A stretch of 52,892 nt of DNA from assembly GCF_003149145.1 (NCBI RefSeq), contig NZ_QGDQ01000033.1, positions 1-52,892 of the forward strand, given 5' to 3'. The notes under the pieces were generated by a model. It was given only the letters and a program-made list of their open reading frames with translations, searched no databases and was not told the origin of the DNA. Below are positions 49,906 to 52,892 of this stretch, piece by piece (within the stretch, counting starts at the first letter, position 1; the number at the start of each line of letters is the position of its first letter). The position numbers were made by a program, and so were the translations under genes. The stretch is from Quadrisphaera granulorum (lineage in GTDB: Bacteria > Actinomycetota > Actinomycetes > Actinomycetales > Quadrisphaeraceae).

Positions 49906-51492
49906 TCAGACGGTGAAGCGCCCGGTCAGCTCCTCCAGGCGGCTGGCCGAGCCGGAGAGGTCTCCGGCCATCTGCGCGGTGTGGCCGGCGCGATCCCGGT
50001 TCTGGTCGGTGCCGCTCGCGATGCTCGAGATGTTCGCCGAGATCTGACCGGACCCGCTGGAGATCTCCGTGATGTTCCGGACCATCTCGCTCGTGGTGGC
50101 TGACTGCTCCTCGACGGCGGCGGCGATGGTGGCCTGGACCTCGTCGATGCGGGCGATGACGTCGCTGATCTGGGTGACAGCCGTCGCTGCGGCTGCGGCG
50201 TCGCTCTGGGTGGCGCTCACCTTGGCGGTGATCTCGTCGGTGGCCTGCGCGGTCTGGCGGGCCAGCTCCTTCACCTCCCCGGCGACGACGGCGAAGCCCT
50301 TGCCCATCTCGCCCGCCCGGGCGGCCTCGATGGTGGCGTTCAGGGCGAGGAGGTTGGTCTGCTCGGCGATAGAGGTGATGAGCTTGACGACGTCGCCGAT
50401 CTCCTGGGACGACGTGCCCAGCCGCTCGATGGCCTGACCGGCCTGACCGGCGGCCGACACCGCGGACGTGGCCATCGACGAGGCTTCCGCGGTAGCCGCC
50501 GCGATCTGCGTGATAGCCGCTGTCATCTCCTCACCCGCGGCAGCGACGGTCGAGATGGAGACGGAGACTTCCTCGCTGGCTGCGGAGACGACGTGCGACT
50601 GCGCCGCGGCCTCCTCGGCGCCCGACGCCAGATCACCGGAGACGCCGCGCAGCGACACCGAGGAGGTGCTCAGGGCGTTGGTCTCGGCCCGGATCTCGCG
50701 CATGGCTGCCGAGAGGGCGTCCAGCGAGGCATCCGTCGAGGCGGAGAGCTGGCCGACCTCGTCACGCCGGCGTAATCCGACGCGCAGGTCGAGCCGTCCC
50801 TTGGCCACCGCGGCCATGACGTCGACGACGGTGCCGAGCGGCGTGGTGACCGAGCGGGCGACGACGACGGCGATACCGAGCGCCAGCGCCACGGCCACCA
50901 GGGAGACCACGAGAAGAGCGATCAGCGCCTGCTGGTAGGCCTGCCGCCCCTCTCTGGCAAGGCCGTCGGCGTGGGCCTTCTCGGTGTCGACGATCTCCTT
51001 CAGCGCGGTGAAGGCCTTCGTGGCGGCGGGGGACGTCACCTTCTCGCGGACCTCGAGGAAGCCGGCGGTGTCATTCGCCTGTGCCAGGGGGATCTGCTGC
51101 TGAAGGCCCGTCTCGTAGTCCTTCAGCGCCGACAGGAAAGCCTCGCGCTGCGGGTCGGAGCTGGCGGGCTTGGTGCTGAGGTAGGTCTTCCACTGCTCCT
51201 GCAGGGCGGCGTCGTCGTCCTCGATCTGCTTGACCGTGGCGGCGAGCGTCGCGGGGTCACTGACGAGGGCGAGCATCGACGCGTCGTAGCGGATCTGCAG
51301 GAGGGCCAGCGCCGTCCGGTCCGACGAGTCGACCGCTGCCAGCCCCGAGGACGCCAGGTGCTCGAGGTTCGCCTGAGCCTGGTGGAGTCGGCTGGCGCTG
51401 AGTCCGGCGATGGTCAGTAGCAGCAGGCAGACCACGCCGAAGCCGGCGTAGAGCTTGTGCGCGACGCGGAGGTCCGCAAGGCGGCGTGACAC
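49906..51492 (-). CDS. Methyl-accepting chemotaxis protein
   Basis: 528 residues. Transmembrane segment 1 is [20 protein letters not shown]; a four-helix-bundle type sensor domain of about 160 residues follows; segment 2 is [20 protein letters not shown], then a HAMP domain and a signalling domain with the hairpin tip [22 protein letters not shown] 51492 is chosen because GGAGG lies seven bases upstream; a start at 51552 adds 20 residues with no ribosome site. No CheA/CheW genes are in view. A receptor in this chromosome implies flagella or pilus-linked chemotaxis. Confidence 0.93.
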   Translation of the reverse strand: MSRRLADLRVAHKLYAGFGVVCLLLLTIAGLSASRLHQAQANLEHLASSGLAAVDSSDRTALALLQIRYDASMLALVSDPATLAATVKQIEDDDAALQEQWKTYLSTKPASSDPQREAFLSALKDYETGLQQQIPLAQANDTAGFLEVREKVTSPAATKAFTALKEIVDTEKAHADGLAREGRQAYQQALIALLVVSLVAVALALGIAVVVARSVTTPLGTVVDVMAAVAKGRLDLRVGLRRRDEVGQLSASTDASLDALSAAMREIRAETNALSTSSVSLRGVSGDLASGAEEAAAQSHVVSAASEEVSVSISTVAAAGEEMTAAITQIAAATAEASSMATSAVSAAGQAGQAIERLGTSSQEIGDVVKLITSIAEQTNLLALNATIEAARAGEMGKGFAVVAGEVKELARQTAQATDEITAKVSATQSDAAAAATAVTQISDVIARIDEVQATIAAAVEEQSATTSEMVRNITEISSGSGQISANISSIASGTDQNRDRAGHTAQMAGDLSGSASRLEELTGRFTV

Positions 51493-51563
51493 GGGGAAGC
51501 CTCCGCGAGGGGTGGTGAGTTGATGGTTCAGCAGGACCATCGGCTCACACACGGCCGTACCTG

Positions 51564-52223
51564 ATGGTGGAACGCGGCGGAGCTGGGGGTGCCGCGTCTG
51601 TCCCGTGGCAGCACCTGTTCCGTGGCGGCCATGATGCCGACGTGATCCTGCGCGGCGACGACGGTGCTGAGGTGGAGCTGCGCCTCGCCGGGTACCAGTT
51701 CCCCGATGCGACGGTCGACGACGACGGCGATGAGTGGGACGCGAACTGGCTGCTCGTCGCCGGACGGGTGCGCACCGCTCGGGGGACGGAGTGGTCGTTC
51801 GTCGATCCTGCGCTCACCACGTGGGAGGTCGCCGAGGTGGCCGACTGGTGGGAGCGCGCCGGCCGGGGGCAGGTCGCCCCTGCCACAGCGTGGGAGGACG
51901 ACGACGGCGGCGGCGACGAGGCTGACGGGGACAGCGTGCCGTTCTGGTGGGACGTGCTCCAGGACCGCGGGTGGCTCGTCTTCCTCGAGCCGTGCCTATC
52001 GCTCGGTGTGGGACCTGACGCTGCTCGTGGCGGTGACGAGGCAAGCGCCGTCGAGCCGGGAAAGTTCCGGATCCTCGTCGGTCTCGGTGCCGAGTGGGCG
52101 CCCCCGCCCTTCCCGGAGCAGGCCCACGACTGGTGCTGTGTGGAGTTGCGCCTCACCCAGCAGCAGCTCTACCGCGCCGCAGCCGACCTGCGCGAGGAGC
52201 TGGCCACCTACCCGCGGCGCTGA
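51564..52223 (+). CDS. WapI-like (immunity-type) hypothetical protein
   Basis: 219 residues, acidic. The pattern [48 protein letters not shown] resembles the WapI family named after the immunity protein of a contact-dependent toxin. An Asp/Gly loop ([13 protein letters not shown]) from a GAC repeat interrupts the middle. No toxin gene is in view, so it may be an orphan immunity protein or a family member with another role. It is divergent from the chemoreceptor by 71 bases. Confidence 0.6.
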   Translation: MVERGGAGGAASVPWQHLFRGGHDADVILRGDDGAEVELRLAGYQFPDATVDDDGDEWDANWLLVAGRVRTARGTEWSFVDPALTTWEVAEVADWWERAGRGQVAPATAWEDDDGGGDEADGDSVPFWWDVLQDRGWLVFLEPCLSLGVGPDAARGGDEASAVEPGKFRILVGLGAEWAPPPFPEQAHDWCCVELRLTQQQLYRAAADLREELATYPRR

Positions 52224-52293
52224 TCACCGCCGGGGCTCAACCTTCGCATGGTGGCTCCGTCGTGATGTGCCCCGCGCCGCGACGAGCGGACGG

Positions 52294-52892
52294 TCACGCG
52301 CCGGGGAGGTCGTCGAACAGACACGGTTCCTCTCCCTCGTCGTCAGGACCCTCGAACCCTCCGCGGTCATCGTGGAGGTCTGCCGGGTCGCCAAGATCGT
52401 CGTCAGGGTCGGGCAGCGGGTCGGGTGGGACGTCGGTGAACACCGCCCGCGCCCACTCCGGGGACCACTGCACCTGACTCTGGCTCTGGCTCGGATCCGC
52501 CGCCGCTGGCGTGCCGTCAGGGGGCCACCCCACCCACGCGGGCAGCACATCGGCCAGCAACCGGTGAGCCCACACCGGCAGCCCACCGACCAGCCGCTCC
52601 GCGGCGCTCACACCGCCGCTGTCACCGGCGGGATCGGCCCAACTTCCCGGCGGGCCAGCATCGGCCCGAGCACCGGCAGGTGCCCCCGAGAAAGCCCCCG
52701 AGAAATCTCCCGAGAAGGTTCCCGGCGGGGTGTCGGCGGGGTCCAGCAGCACCTGCGGGTCCACCCGGTAGGTGTGCCCCGTCGGAGCGGTCCACACCAC
52801 CCCATCCCCAGCCGCCGGCGCCGGCGGTGTCGGCCGCCCGTCAGGACCAGGGGGTCCGGGCGGGCCGGTGCGGTTCACCGCCACACTCCACC
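52294..52892 (-). CDS. C-terminal part of a DUF222/HNH-type protein (5' partial)
   Basis: The frame is open to the right edge of the window, so the gene starts outside. The segment GDGVVWTAPTGHTYRVDP is typical of the region just after the HNH motif in actinobacterial DUF222/HNH endonuclease-like proteins; a preceding WSVAV also fits. The catalytic part itself lies beyond the edge. The tail is disordered, with SGDFSGAFSGAPAG and SQSQSQ repeats and an acidic end (PDPDDDLGDPADLHDD). An internal GTG at 52884 is not a convincing start. The 70 bases before 52294 hold nothing recognisable. Confidence 0.65.
   Translation of the reverse strand, partial: WSVAVNRTGPPGPPGPDGRPTPPAPAAGDGVVWTAPTGHTYRVDPQVLLDPADTPPGTFSGDFSGAFSGAPAGARADAGPPGSWADPAGDSGGVSAAERLVGGLPVWAHRLLADVLPAWVGWPPDGTPAAADPSQSQSQVQWSPEWARAVFTDVPPDPLPDPDDDLGDPADLHDDRGGFEGPDDEGEEPCLFDDLPGA

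Overview
This is a high-GC actinobacterial chromosome segment. GTG, TTG and apparently CTG starts, NTGA stop/start overlaps, a BldD orthologue, an actinobacterial integration host factor (mIHF/sIHF family) and the order rarA-rpsD-DUF948-alaS-ruvX-mltG-aroE-aroC-aroK-aroB-efp-nusB-bldD-pyrR-pyrB-pyrC-carA-carB-pyrK-pyrD-pyrF-mihF-gmk-rpoZ-coaBC-metK all point there; the same backbone order is known from Streptomyces. A complete type IV pilus locus sits inside the shikimate genes, and a chemoreceptor lies near the right end. This suggests a motile, zoospore-like or surface-living actinobacterium, possibly from the Kineosporiales or a related order. I cannot fix the genus from sequence alone.

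Layout. 1-4040: the end of an unrecognised gene, then a minus-strand MoxR-type AAA+ ATPase and VWA protein pair. 4041-8784: rarA and rpsD on the plus strand, each convergent with a membrane diguanylate cyclase. 8889-14998: DUF948 protein, small membrane protein, alaS, ruvX, mltG, aroE. 15197-28834: type IV pilus locus (pilB, HDOD protein, pilT, pilC, pilA, three minor pilins, pilD, pilM, pilN, pilO and a threonine/proline-rich membrane protein). 28902-33541: aroC, aroK, a 669-base repeat-rich gap, aroB, efp, nusB. 33650-34156: bldD on the minus strand. 34549-45628: the pyrimidine operon with every UMP-pathway gene except pyrE. 45772-49681: mihF, gmk, rpoZ, coaBC, metK. 49906-52892: chemoreceptor, WapI-like protein and the end of a DUF222/HNH-type gene.

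How it fits together. The housekeeping blocks make chorismate, UMP, coenzyme A and S-adenosylmethionine, and service translation and transcription. The accessory content is the pilus locus. It carries a minor pilin fused to a ricin-type lectin region, another with an Ig-like region, and an HDOD signalling protein between the two motor ATPase genes. Four places in the locus have matches of varying quality to a FliA/WhiG-type promoter. Two diguanylate cyclases with feedback-inhibition sites lie upstream, and BldD keeps its c-di-GMP-binding signature, so c-di-GMP signalling is a plausible theme of the window.

Intergenic DNA is unusually structured. Ten copies of a CCRTGATCAYGG-type motif occur at four intergenic loci, some in nested perfect hairpins. 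The aroK-aroB gap stacks three different repeat families. Other signals include two perfect BldD boxes, a PyrR-type RNA operator, two leaderless-type promoters, a probable CTG start for gmk and a 26-bp perfect inverted repeat after metK. No CRISPR array, insertion sequence, rRNA or tRNA was found by eye.
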